A stretch of 64,000 nucleotides of DNA from Mermis nigrescens (Eukaryota; Nematoda; Enoplea; Mermithida; Mermithidae). Made by a program: the position numbers and the translations under genes. This document shows, in pieces, positions 1-10,286 of this stretch; positions within the stretch are counted from its first letter, which is position 1, and each line of letters begins with the position of its first letter. A model generated the notes under the pieces. It was given only the letters and a program-made list of their open reading frames with translations. It was not told the origin of the DNA and did not search any database. The stretch is from positions 16,650,407 to 16,714,406 of the forward strand of contig JAVLUZ010000142.1 of assembly GCA_036768485.1 (NCBI GenBank), given 5' to 3'.

Positions 1-587
1 CCGTTTTGAGGCGATTATTAGTGATTTTTGCCCTCAGAAACCCAGAAATTGGCTTAAAACTTTACCAAAGGTCGAACAACTCTGATTTTGCCACACTAAA
101 ATCGCTACTGTACCATATTATAGTACCTTAAAAATTTGTGTGTACAAAATGTACAAACTTTTAGGGACCATCTTAGTACATGTACAAACGGACCTTGTAC
201 AAAAAAACACTTGGGCTTCCTAAACTACACGAGTGCCGATTTAATCTCATCTTCTGCATAGTGCCTGTGCTGAATGGAAGATGCGGAATACGCTTTAGGC
301 CGTATAAAGAGTAAAAGTGGAGTGTTTAAACCGTGCAATTGGAAATGAAAACACTCTAATTATAGTTGTGAAATCCGGCGCGAAGCGTCGGAAATTTTTT
401 GCGATTTTTTTAGCTGAAAAAGCGAAACAGGGAATGAAGGAAAAAATCATTCTTACGTTTCTTCCGGGAGCACGTGCCCCTGGATGGATAAGGGTCTGCG
501 TAGATGCAAAATATGCTTTAGCTTGCACAGAGATTGAATATGGAGTGTTTTAACCGCGTATTTGGGACTGAATGGATTTGGTACGAC
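1..587. other. Geneless repeat-bearing stretch
   Basis: No coding region is supported. The stretch holds a diverged copy of the GCGAAGC hairpin repeat near 375-395 and short inverted TGTACAAA motifs at about 140-210. Related TGTACAAA motifs recur near 58.1 and 58.75 kb. Short open frames here lack any family feature and overlap on both strands. Confidence 0.5.
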
Positions 588-941
588 CAGGCCCGGATCC
601 AGAATTCGGCCAAGGAAGGGGCGGACCCAACATAAATTGGTCTATAACTAAGGAAATTCGTTAAGATAGCTCGCAAAAACCATATTTTTCGACGATTATC
701 GACATGCTCCATGCATTAAGACCATAAAATTCTAACTTTTTTCAAAAAAATTGTTACTCAAAAAGTCTATAAAAAATTGTCATTTTTCGATCGCGTCTGG
801 GTAAAAATGATGGAAAATAAAGATTTTATGAGAAAAACATCCGATTTTTCTATCGCTCTATGCATTATCTTACCTTTCAAAAACTTTTTCTGGTTGAGTG
901 AAAGGTGAGCCGCTGCTCCCGCCCCCTTAAATACGGCCCTG
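588..941. mobile_element. hAT-like MITE (354 bp)
   Basis: The segment starts CAGGCCCGGATCCAG and ends in the inverse of CAGGGCCGTATTTAAG, an imperfect terminal inverted repeat of hAT type. The 8-bp flanks (GGTACGAC and GGTTCCTA) match only in part, so the target duplication is not convincing. There is no coding capacity. The call rests on the termini and on clear hAT MITEs elsewhere in the window. Confidence 0.4.
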
Positions 942-2865
942 GGTTCCTACAACTAATAATTATGAAATTTAGTACGAAGTGCTGGAAATAAGGAAAAAGT
1001 AAAATTCAGATATGGTGATGGAAACGGAAATGATTGAAAAAATCCGGAAACGGAAACATAAATGATTGTGCATCCCGTTTACGTCAGAGATTCCTCCATT
1101 CTGGCGATTTTTCAGAGTACCGGAAGCGGGCAAAATTTTTCACACTTAAGGGTGGTTTTGGGGCTCGTCAACGCCCCCCTCTCTTTGCTTTTTTAACCAG
1201 AAATCGCAAAAAATTTTGCCGAATTTCACAATAATATTTAGAGGCTAATTAATCACAGGAGCACGGTTTGAACACTTCATTTTTTGTCCTTATACAAGCT
1301 AAAGCGTATTCTGCATCTGTCTCCTGTTTTGCAAATGTTTTATGCAGAAAATGAGATTTTTCAAGAGGGCGTCCATCGAAATATGACCATATTTATGACA
1401 TCTGACTAGCAAAATTTACAAAGTGTACAGCTTTAGTGGTCAGAAAACGTCTTTTTTAATTAATCCTCTGGTCCCCTCTATTTTTTTAATTTATTGAGCC
1501 TCCGAAAACCAAATATTAAATATGGGCCTAGGTACCCCACTATTTTATGTCATGCTCACACTGGTTCCGTTGGGGGTTCCTCCTGTGTGTGAATATTGAT
1601 TTTACGTGAATCAAACTTTTCGACTATGGGAGTAGGTCAGGCTTCTCAAGATAGAAGAACAGAAAGTTGCAGTATGTTGGACTCGAACTGTGGACTAGTG
1701 ATCGACCGGGCCCTGGCCCCAGGCCCAGCCCCGGCTATCCCTGACCATATTTTGGCATCCCCCAGCCAGGGCAAGGTCAAAAAATGGCCGGGGTTGGGGA
1801 AAAATTTAGTATAATTCGTTTTTTGTACAGGATGTGATACTGCCAGTTATTTATCAATGGGCAAATGTTAATTTTGAGAACTGTACTGATTCGACCATAT
1901 GTATACTTAGTCCTTGTTATATCTTTGCTACTGTGTATAAATGAGCTTTTACTGCATAAATGTTCCGGACAATCTGCATGTTTTCGATTCCTTCACTAAA
2001 CTAATCAAACCATATGCTACTTTTATCTCATTGATTTGTAGCTAGTGGCTAAAAGATTTAGAGTTGACAAATACGTTCTATTTCTAGGTGGAAATTGTAC
2101 CTTTTCAAAAAAATATTTTCACAAAAAAACACTTTTACATTTAATTGAGTGGGAACCGCCTGCTTTAAAACGCGTTTCTTGTTTAATACTTATTAGGACA
2201 GAAGTTAATTATAGGCGAATGTAAACTGCGCTGCAGAATTGCATTCGATCCGATAAACTATATATGTCTCATTTATTACATCCAATACCTATTCAACCCA
2301 ATTGCTAGATCTCTGTGATTCCACTACTTCTGTTTCTGGTTTTATTAATAACGGTTATTACTTATGTTTTTCATTGGAGCTTTTTCATTTATATTCATGG
2401 TCTTTTTTCTTATTTTAACTTGCTTGGAAAATTTATGCTCTGTTAGGGCATTGACTGTGTGTCATCCTTTCTACTTGCTCCCAGGTGGGGAAGTGAGATC
2501 CGAAAAAATTTCAAAGTTCCTTTTTTTACTGTAAAAACGCTTGATATGCGTTTAGAACACGAGTTTTAAGCATTTCTGATGATGCGTTTTTTTTTCTAAA
2601 ACATAAAAACACGAAAAACTTTTGAAAAATTCCATTAAATCGACCAAAATATAGCCAAAAAGTGACTATAATTGACAATTAAAATTTGACAATTTTGAGC
2701 CATTTGAACGCTAAAAACGCTTAAATCTAGACTCTTCCTATGATTTTTCTAAAAAAAGCGTGAATTCTGAGGGGTGAAAAATTTTTTGCAGAAGGTGAAA
2801 TTTTTTTGGGGGGAGGTGAAAACCTCCTAACCCCCATAGTCATGTATGCTTGCTTTGAAGAGTTA
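942..2865. other. Geneless intergenic stretch
   Basis: No gene is supported. A GC-rich patch lies at 1705-1800. The segment 2484-2850 begins CAGGTGGGGAAG and ends in C-rich sequence, with a possible partial 8-bp flank match (CTTGCTCC/CTTGCTTT), and may be another decayed hAT MITE. The rest is AT-rich sequence with stops in all frames. Confidence 0.4.
1700..1800. repeat. GC-rich CCCCGG-type patch
   Basis: A short run of GGCCC/CCCCGG motifs stands out from AT-rich flanks and contains the phrase AGCCAGGGCAAGGTC. A related patch lies at 3330-3402, and stronger ones at 58.9, 59.7 and 62.46 kb. These look like copies of one short dispersed repeat. Its class is unknown. Confidence 0.5.
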
Positions 2866-3175
2866 GCTCTCAAAAAAATACGTCAGCCCGCCCATTAAAT
2901 CTGCGTCCAACGAACGCGAATTCAAGTCAGCTTGTGATTTAGCTAATGTTTCAAGAATTCGATTGGAGAATCTTCAGAAGCTCTTATTTCTAAAGCATAA
3001 TTCGCGAACAATTGGATTCAATACGTGGAAGCTCCCAAGCACTTAGGCAGATGAACATGTAGAATGTGGCGCAAGCAGCAGCAGTAGCGTAGTGAAGATT
3101 CAAATAATATTGAGTGTGATAATAGCAGCGACATAGACTTTATTGATGATTCGGACAATGAAACAATGAAAAACT
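2866..3175 (+). pseudogene. Possible decayed coding remnant, family unknown
   Basis: From about 2866 a frame of some 56 codons stays open to a TAG near 3040. It includes the protein-like stretch ACDLANVSRIRLENLQKLL. After a further frame change, another segment (about 3105-3175) reads as an acidic, serine-rich tail containing DIDFIDDSDNE and ends in TAA. The amino-acid usage looks more like protein than the surrounding DNA does. No family is recognised. It may be a fragment of a transposon or viral gene, or chance. Confidence 0.25.
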
Positions 3176-3329
3176 AAATGTTTCTTGATATAAATAGTGA
3201 TAAAACTTGATTTGAAAAGGCGCACCTAACTTTGCACTTGCCATTTACTACTGAATGGAGCAGTCGCTCATTATTTCTCTTTCTATGCCCACCCCAAGTA
3301 TGTGTCATGCAAAAATATTTTCCTTGTCT

Positions 3330-3402
3330 GACTCCAGCCCCAGCCCCGGCCAGGGCTGGGGGTTTTTCTTTCAGCCCCAATACCGCCCCGGCCCCGGCCA
3401 AA
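3330..3402. repeat. GC-rich CCCCGG-type patch
   Basis: The patch contains CCCCGGCC motifs followed by AAAAAAGTCCC, related to the patches at 1.7, 58.9, 59.7 and 62.46 kb. Proline- and arginine-rich frames across it are composition artefacts. Confidence 0.5.
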
Positions 3403-3568
3403 AAAGTCCCAGTTGGTCACTACTGTGGACCTCTGGATTTGAAATCCGACATCTTAATTACTCGATGACACCGATTCATTTCAAAATTATATGCAGCGAT
3501 TTGTTTTGTTTTTCAGCGAATTAGCAAGGAAAACAGAATTATTCTGATTCCTGTTACTAATGCGTCAT

Positions 3569-3753
3569 GCTTAGGCTTAGTAATGTGCATTCATAATGCT
3601 CCGCTCGCTTCGCTCTTGCTTGCGGATTCACATTGATGACAGGCATGGGCTAAGCATAAGGCATAAATGGAGCAAAACTTGCTCCATTAATCTCAGGCTT
3701 AGCCCATGCGCTGGCATCAATGTGAATGCACATAACTAAGCCTACGCCTAAGC
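3569..3753. repeat. Short inverted repeat
   Basis: The segment starts GCTTAGGCTTAGTAATGTGC and ends with a near-inverse (GCACATAACTAAGCCTACGC). An inner pair (GGCATGGGCTAAGC and GCTTAGCCCATGC) also folds back. The left arm carries about 45 extra bases. It could be a small fold-back element; no target duplication was found. Confidence 0.5.
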
Positions 3754-3954
3754 CATTGGTAACCCCGCTCAGTCACAGTAACCCGTTCGCTTTTATCACA
3801 TTTAAGGTAATTTCACTCGCTTATGTGTTGAAGATTGTGCTTTGAAAATGTCATAAACAGAACCAGCGCATGCAAAAACCTATAAAATCTGCAAACATGC
3901 GCTACTATTCGAAAGTTTGCTGCAAGCAAAGTAACCGCCCACACAAAAGGTAGG

Positions 3955-4080
3955 TGTGCACCACGCTCAGTAGTAACGGGCACATTAGGGTGAACACCAT
4001 GCTCAGTAGTACCGGGCACATTAGGGTGAACACCACGCTCAGTAGTATCGGGCACATTAGGGTGAACACCCTCCACAGGC
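3955..4080. repeat. 36-bp tandem repeat, about 3 copies
   Basis: The unit contains CTCAGTAGTA and GGGCACATTAGGGTGAACACC and recurs every 36 bases. On the minus strand it reads as a 12-residue repeat with core GVHPNVP, but flanking sequence gives no sign of a real gene. Stretches on either side are AT-rich. Confidence 0.65.
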
Positions 4081-4724
4081 GTAGCCAAAATTTTCGCCAG
4101 TGAGATCCAAAAAATTTTTTTATCTTTAAGAGACCCATAAAAACGGGCGGGGTCTGTTGAAAAACCTGTTTTTTGGGCTTTTCACATTGTCCTGCACTAT
4201 TAAAGCAATTTTTCTTGAATTTTTCCACGTTTTTGGCGAAAAAATGATTATAATGCGTGCGAAGTGCTAAATTTTTGACTTTTTCTGCATTGAAACGATA
4301 GAAACTGCCAAAAGGTAGAATTCGGCGCGAAGCACCGAATTTTCCGATTTCACATCGCAGAACAGCATCGTGCAACCAGATTGCTTAGCTCTTGAGCATG
4401 TCCAAATTTTCCAAAATTTTTTTCCACTTTTTCCGACCTTTTTCCACCTTTTTGGGAGGTCTAAAAACGTTAAAAATAGAGCGCCTGTGTTGAGAAATCT
4501 GTGTTTTTTGAGTAGAAAATTTTATGTACATATGCAATAGCGGTGTTTGATGCACTTTTTTGGAGTAACTTAAGAATATGGTACTTTTTGAATAATAACA
4601 AATAAACTTCAGAAGAGCGGATTTTTTCGCTCAGTACTTAGAACATGTTAAAAGAAAGCGCGGAAAAAAATTTCATCCGTCTATGATCAATATTACAAAA
4701 GCTATGGGTTTCTTTAATTAGCCT

Positions 4725-4990
4725 TTTCTCGACCTAAATAAGCATCTTCTCGACCTAAGTATTTGAAGATCCAAACAGCTGAATGCAGAATCACGTGTAG
4801 ATACCCAATTTACGTCGACCTAAGCATCTATGCATCAACCTAAGCATCTATACATTGACCTAAGCATCTATACATCGACCTAAGCATCTATACATCGACC
4901 TAAGCATCTATACATCGATCTGAGCATCTATACATCGACCTAAGCATCAATACATCGACCTGAGCGGGAGCGACCTCGACCTAAGCAGCT
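4725..4990. repeat. 20-bp tandem repeat
   Basis: The phrase CCTAAGCATCTATACATCGA recurs with a 20-base period in the central part (about 4800-4970), with degenerate copies on both sides. It is simple satellite DNA with no coding potential. Confidence 0.8.
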
Positions 4991-5254
4991 TGAAACACCT
5001 TTTAAATATACTAAGCCTAAGCCTGAGTATAATAGAAGCAAAAACTTAGATTTTCGAGTAAAACCGAAAAGACATGCAAAAAAATATGGAAATTTTTTAA
5101 AGTTTTTTTAAAATTTCAAACGACTTTCCGCGCCTTTTTTCCTTTTTCCCCTTCATTGCTATGCTTCCTTCCGTTATTTCAGTTCCATATTCGTTTTGCA
5201 CCTTTTCCGAAAGTACCATATTCTTAAGTTTAGCCCATTTTTTGTATAAAAATT

Positions 5255-5623
5255 TCGCGCTCCACAAGAAATATCACGATCAGTATACGTTATTTATGTT
5301 GAAACTTGAATTTCCTTCCTTCAGTAAAGCATTTTAGCGAATTCTGAAGTCGTTTTTGACAATTAAAACTATAATTTATCAAATGGCGCGAAGCACCAGA
5401 AAATTTTTGAAATTTTAGCTCTCTAAATCATTTTTGCATTACAAAAACTGTGCATAAGGTAAGGATTTTCAATCTAAGTGGAGTTCTAGGACCAGATTAT
5501 CAATAAAAATGCTGCAATTGGCGCCGCCATGGGTTTAAAGATTAATAACAAGTACGAATTAAATCAATTGAGAATTTTTGTAGTTTCGCCTCTCTAAGAC
5601 GCATTTTTGCACTACAACAACAA
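5255..5623. repeat. Copy of the GCGAAGC hairpin repeat family
   Basis: The sequence is close to 53290-53650: both share the phrases CGATCAGTATACGTTATTT and ATTTCCTTCCTTCAGTAAAG, a GCGCGAAGC or GCGTGAAGC core followed by AAAATTTT, the block CTCTCTAA, and the block ATTAATAA. It ends where the (CAA)n tail of the LINE copy begins, and related sequence resumes at about 14195. The LINE therefore appears to sit inside this repeat array. Confidence 0.65.
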
Positions 5624-6439
5624 CAACAACAACAACAACAATTTATTCGCTAAGTCAAAAGAAAATATTAACATACATGGATAGGACGAATGAACGAAAA
5701 TGAAAATACATGAAAGACAAAACAAATTAAGTATGACGAAGCAGGGTAAACATAAAGGCAATAGAAAAAACTGCTCTTACTTACGCCCCTTTAAGAAATT
5801 TAGAACGGTTTAATCTTTTAAGTTTAGTCAGAAAACGTGTCTATTTGGAGCACTTATAATCTGTTCAGGTAGAGAGTTCCAGATAGAATTATTCGATTAC
5901 AAAAATCAAATTTTCTGCAATTTTTATTTACATGATTGACGAGAAGTTTACAAGAATTTGCTGCTCGATTAGAATTTAAATTAATTGTGAAGAAATCCTT
6001 GAAAGGAAGAGATTTACATTTGATAATAGAAAAGGCTAATGTTAGGTCGTTATGGAGGCGTCTTAGCTCAAGAGTGTCCAGACCAAGTTCGTGTAATCTT
6101 TCAGCATATGTCAAATTTTTATCACTAAAAATTCGTCCCGCAAACCTTCTTTGAACCCGTTCGACGGAGGTGATATCACACAGCAGGTAAGGACTCCACA
6201 AAACACAGCAAAATTCAAGCACTGGTCGAACGTAAGTAATGAAGGCCTTAACAAGTAATAATCTATCTTTAGAAATAAAACTACGCAAGATCAGATTGCT
6301 TAACTGCATGCCTTTTTTCACAATATATTCACAATGAGATCTGGACGATAAATTAGAATTCAGAAAATGCACCCAAATCTTTTACACAAAGTGTGTCAAT
6401 AGAAAGATAGAAATCATTTATGTGATAAGAATGCCTAGG
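5624..6439 (-). pseudogene. CR1-like LINE, 3' part of reverse transcriptase ORF2 (split copy)
   Basis: Reading leftward, the minus strand encodes the C-terminal part of a CR1/Jockey-type LINE ORF2. Recognisable pieces are a KDLG motif, then TYVRPVLEF with a W.P..L pattern, then VERVQRRF and LELRRLHNDL, the conserved tail of these reverse transcriptases. A frame change near 6365 separates the first piece from the long open block 5854-6372. The 3' end carries a (TTG)n tail, seen as CAA repeats at 5618-5643, preceded by CGAATAAATT, which also ends the LINE at 20.3 kb. The 5' continuation of this copy is at 14096-14195, beyond the palindromic element that split it. It is truncated and dead. Confidence 0.88.
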
Positions 6440-6448
6440 GTTTGAACT
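6440..6448. repeat. 9-bp target-site duplication, left copy
   Basis: GTTTGAACT lies directly left of the palindromic element and is repeated exactly at 14087-14095. Removing the element and one copy restores a continuous LINE frame across the site, which supports it as the true insertion point. Confidence 0.92.
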
Positions 6449-6480
6449 GGTAGTAATTATTTGCAGTCAACTGCAGGTAA

Positions 6481-6868
6481 TATAGCACACAATGTAAAAT
6501 TATATGCAGTCAAAAACCAGCGGCCTAGACTGCAGGCAATATAGCACACAATGTAAAATTATATGCAGTCAAAAACCAGCGGCCTAGACTGCAGGCAATA
6601 TAGCACACAATGTAAAATTATATGCAGTCAAAAACCAGCGGCCTAGACTGCAGGCAATATAGCACACAATGTAAAATTATATGCAGTCAAAAACCAGCGG
6701 CCTAGACTGCAGGCAATATAGCACACAATGTAAAATTATATGCAGTCAAAAACCAGCGGCCTAGACTGCAGGCAATATAGCACACAATGTAAAATTATAT
6801 GCAGTCAAAAACCAGTGGCTCAGACTGCAGGCAATATAGCACACAATGTGATATTATATGCAGTCAAG
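6481..6868. repeat. 59-bp subterminal tandem array, left arm
   Basis: The phrase TATAGCACACAATGTAAAAT recurs at 6481 and then every 59 bases for about seven units. Each unit also contains AGCGGCCTAGACTGCAGGC. GCAGTC and GACTGC within each unit are inverse, so every unit can fold. The array is mirrored at 13620-14060. Confidence 0.93.
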
Positions 6869-7439
6869 TTGGAAGCTTATCGATATGGGAAGCTGGCGCT
6901 TTGCTTGCATTTCAACCTGTAGTAGATGGTTTTAGAAGGCACTTTTATTTGAGATGGTCTGGCAGATTTGCTTCCTCATTAGAAAATATTTTTTGCGCTG
7001 CATGGGTAGCACATTCAATAGCTGCCCAGTCACCCATTAGTGCATGTTGATGGGCCAGCTTAAGCTCTGGGGCATACATACATACACACATATTTGATCA
7101 ATCCGGAATAAATTTACAACTACATACATACACAGACTAGCACTATCACGGCCAATTAATCTTATGATGTCAGTTGTATACCCTGTCTCCCTAGGGGGCA
7201 AAGCTATAACATCGCCTATGTTATAGCATAGGCGGAGGGGCTCAGAATCTGCTCCCTGGCTTTTCTCAGGGAGCAATGCTGCAGCATAGGTTGTGTTGTA
7301 GCATAGGGGCCTGCACGGACCTGCCCGGGGAGGGGGCGCACACAAGCCCAGGGCCAAGGGAGGGGCAAATTTCCAGGGGGAATTTCCCTGGGGGATAAAT
7401 TGAAAGAGCTATAATTCAAGAACCAGCAGCCAGATCGGA

Positions 7440-8600
7440 TTAAAAATTTCAGAGTCTGTTAAGTATATGTTCGGTATGCTACGTACAAAATTTTAGCGCG
7501 CAACCTACAGTATACCAGCATTACTTTACACTTTTGCATAATTCAAGAACCAATCGCCGGATTTTGTTCAAATATTCATGACATGATGTATATAGTCGAG
7601 TCATGCTATGCACAGAATTTCAGTGCGCAGCCTACAGTATACCAGATTACTTTACACTTTCTCATTTGGTAGTATAACTTTAGAAATAGAGGGCGGATAG
7701 GGTTCAAATTTTCATAGTAGGGTGGGTTTATGTTGCATGTGTTATCTCATTGTAATCAACATGAAATCTACAGTATGCCGATTTTAGTTTACACTTCCTC
7801 ATATAGGAACGTAAATCAAGAACCAATGGCTGGATTTTGTTCAGATTTCTAGGATATGATGTATATAGGCGAGGCATGCTATGCATAGAATTTTAGCGCG
7901 CAGCCTACAGTATACCAAATTACTTTACACTTGCTCAAATAGTGATATAACTTCAGAAATAGAGGGCGGATTGGGTTAAAATTTTCATAGTAAGGTGGGT
8001 TTATGTTGCATGTGTTATCCTATTGTTATCAGCATGTAATCTACAGTATGCCGATTTTAGTTTACACTTCATCATATAGCACCATATTTCAAGAACCAAT
8101 GCTTGGATTTTGTTCAGATTTTCAGGATATGATGTATAGAGGCGAGGCATGCTATGCATAGAATTTTAGCGCGCAGCCTACAGTATACCAATTTACTTTA
8201 CACTTGCTCAAATAGTACTATAACCTTAGAAATAGAGGGCGGATTGGAATAAAATTTTCATAGTAGGGTGGGTTTATGTTGCATGTATCATCTTATTGTT
8301 AACAGCACGTGATCTACAGTATGCGGATTTTATTTTACACTTCCTCATATAGCACCATATTTAAATAACCAATGCTGTGATTTTGTTCAAATTGTTAGGA
8401 TATGATGTATATAGGCAAGGCATGCTACATATGGAATTTCAGCGCGCAGCCTACAGTACACCAGTTTACTTTACACTTTCTCATATAGCACTATATTTCA
8501 AGAACTAGAGGGCAGATTTGGCTCAAATTTTCAAAGTACGTTAGGTTTACGTAGGTATGCTTTGTACAAAATTTTAGCGCACAACCTACAGTATGCTGAT
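7440..8600. repeat. ~138-bp degenerate tandem repeats, left arm
   Basis: About nine units each end in a variant of CCTACAGTATACCA followed by TTTACACTT, spaced 130-145 bases. Two alternating types make a larger ~276-bp period. Several units contain TGTATATAGG, a TATA-like string. The right arm (11580-13040) has the same array inverted. Confidence 0.85.
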
Positions 8601-8880
8601 TTTTTTTACACTGTCTTTACAATGCTTAATTTTTTACCAGTACTTGTCTAATGATGCCATTATGGGTTATTTTTGCCCAAAAATACGCAACCAGTATAGG
8701 CGAACATTGCTCAAATTTAATTATCATGCAATTTTGAGCTTCTCAAAGTTTATCAGAAAATGCCTGAAAAAGGGCGATCTTTGCCTGCTGTTCAACTTGT
8801 GGAAATTTTTAAGCCCTGAAGCTAGGTTTTACTTTACAAACTTCCACACAAAATTAATTAATTAAAACATAACTTCATCC
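8593..8880 (+). CDS. Unknown ~95-codon frame conserved in both arms (left copy)
   Basis: The frame reads through SNDAIMGYFCPKIRNQYRR, a basic middle with LKKGDLCLLF, and SPEARFYF. The mirrored copy at 11208-11552 keeps nearly the same protein, and there the frame stays open longer because the left copy meets a stop after a local change near 8860. No ATG is conserved between the copies at the start. Some changes between the arms alter residues, for example a C/Y and a W/R difference. No family is recognised. It could be a small structural or regulatory gene of the element, or part of a longer decayed gene. Confidence 0.4.
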
Positions 8881-8899
8881 ATGTAATTAGTATTGATCT

Positions 8900-9136
8900 A
8901 AAAATTTGCAAAGTTTGGAATATTTTTTGTAAAGCCTAAAAAACTTTTTTTTGTAAAATTTGGAATATTTTTTGTGAAGCTTAAAATTTTTTTTTGTAAA
9001 ATTAGGAATATTTTTTGTAAAGTTTGGAATATTTTTTGTAAAGTTTGGAAATTTTTTTGTAAAATTTGGAATATTTCTTGTAAAGTTTGGAATATTTTTT
9101 GTAAAATTTGGAAAATTTTTTGTAAAGTTTGAAATA
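8900..9136. repeat. AT-rich ~19-bp tandem repeats, left arm
   Basis: Variants of TTTTTTGTAAAGTTTGGAA recur about every 19-20 bases. They lie directly downstream of the TBP-like gene stop and are mirrored at 11035-11295. Frames through them are artefacts of the period. Confidence 0.8.
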
Positions 9137-9589
9137 TTATGTATCTAATCTGCATTTCTCAAGCATTGTTGAAACTATTTCATATGCTCTGTGCAACTCA
9201 TGCTCCTGTTTTGCACCTTTAAGGATCAATTTTCCGCTGGTGAACGGCAAAAATGTTATATTTCTGAATTTGTATAATAAGCCAGGGAACAGTTCTACTT
9301 CATACATGCATTTTCTTTTCACCAGCTCATAAAATTTGCAAAGATTAATGCGGAACCCTGAATTTGCCGAACCTGCAAACATATGGGGTTTCACCTTTAA
9401 ATCATCACTTCTAGCATTTAATGCATCTACAGCTGATTTTATAGCACTTTCATCATCTTTCACTGTTTTAGCTCCAACACATACAATTTTACCCGATTCG
9501 AAAATCACTAATGTTGCCTGAGGTAGTCAAAATACAATTCCTGGAAATCTCAAATAATTGTATTGTGCAGTCTTTGCTTTGCTTGTATT
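9137..9589 (-). pseudogene. TATA-binding-protein (TBP) homologue, decayed, in the palindromic element
   Basis: The minus-strand frame from 9589 down to the TAA at 9137-9139 shows both halves of the TBP saddle. The first half has YNYLRFPGIVF, an in-frame TGA at 9527-9529, then VIFESGKIVCVGAK. The second has YEVELFPGLLYKF and FTSGKLILKGAK. The two SGK motifs are 86 residues apart, close to the roughly 90 of cellular TBPs. The four phenylalanine positions that intercalate into TATA DNA in known TBPs (FPG and F.SGK in each half) are all present. The first strand and helix of the first half are missing: the frame meets TAA at 9590-9592 next to low-complexity DNA. It is strongly diverged from cellular TBP, which is normally highly conserved. 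It is divergently oriented to the ATPase 75 bp away. The C-terminus ends about where TBP normally ends. Confidence 0.83.
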
Positions 9590-9661
9590 TTATGTATTTT
9601 GTATTTTATATTGTGTTTTGTATTTTATTTTTTATTGTATTTTTTTTTATTTTTGTTTGTT
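9590..9661. repeat. Low-complexity divergent intergenic segment
   Basis: TATTTTGTATTTTA-like sequence separates the divergent TBP-like and ATPase genes. Both genes appear to lack their first ~15-30 codons exactly at its edges. An internal deletion followed by filler sequence is therefore more likely than a natural promoter. A TTTGTTTCAG string at its right end resembles a splice acceptor, so a lost upstream exon is another possibility. Confidence 0.45.
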
Positions 9662-10286
9662 TCAGGACCAACAAAGTCAGGTAAAACAACATTTGTCAAG
9701 CGATTAATTGAGAATAGAGCATGCCTGATTGATACTGAAATCAAAAAGATTTGGTGGTGCTTCATGGAAAACCAGCCTCTTTATAGAAAATTAAATGATG
9801 TTTTATTCATAGAAGGGCTTCCTGATTTTAATTACCTAAACCAGTTTAGTCATATGCCTCAACTTTTGATTCTCGATGATCTTATGCAACAGAGCAAGGG
9901 TAATGCCCAGATTGTGCAACTTTTTACAAGTTGTCATCATTGAAACATTAGCATTATACACATTGTTCAAAACGTTTTCTTTGATGATCTGAGAACTTCA
10001 CGCATCAACTCTGATTACATAGTTTTATTCAAACACCCTGCTGATCAGCTACAGGCACAAATGCTTTCCAGACAGCTCTATCCTGCCAACGCTAAATATT
10101 TTCCACAAGCTTATTCTGATGCTACTTCTCAGTCACATGGTTACCTTGTAATTGATTTAACTCAAAATGCTAAGAGATGAGATCAGGCTTAAAACAAATA
10201 TTTTTAGCAGGCATCCAACTGTTTATATGCAGAAATCTATAAATACTAGTAGAGATATTGTGACAAAAAAGGGAAAAAATGGGTAA
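9662..10286 (+). pseudogene. FtsK/HerA-type DNA-packaging ATPase of Polinton/adintovirus kind, decayed
   Basis: The frame opens with a Walker A motif GPTKSGKT (9665-9688), continues with KIWWCFMENQPLY, and has a Walker B block LLILDDLM near 9862-9885. After SCHH an in-frame TGA (9941-9943) interrupts it. The same frame then continues with NISIIHIVQN, SDYIVLFKHP and DATSQSHGYLVIDL, the conserved order of packaging ATPases of Polintons and relatives. A single-base frame change near 10178 precedes the tail, which ends at TAA 10284-10286. In the family this enzyme pumps the genome into a capsid. The usual short leader before Walker A is missing or replaced by T-rich sequence. One stop and one frameshift make it nonfunctional. 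Confidence 0.9.

Noticed and set aside
3813..4375. Minus-strand frame with GVHPNVP repeats
   Set aside because: Two overlapping minus-strand frames both read the 36-bp repeat; flanks look noncoding, and the reading depends only on the repeat.
8898..9155. Coiled-coil-like protein with FQTLQKIFQ repeats
   Set aside because: It is the reverse reading of an AT-rich ~19-bp tandem repeat; the mirrored copy does not keep the frame.
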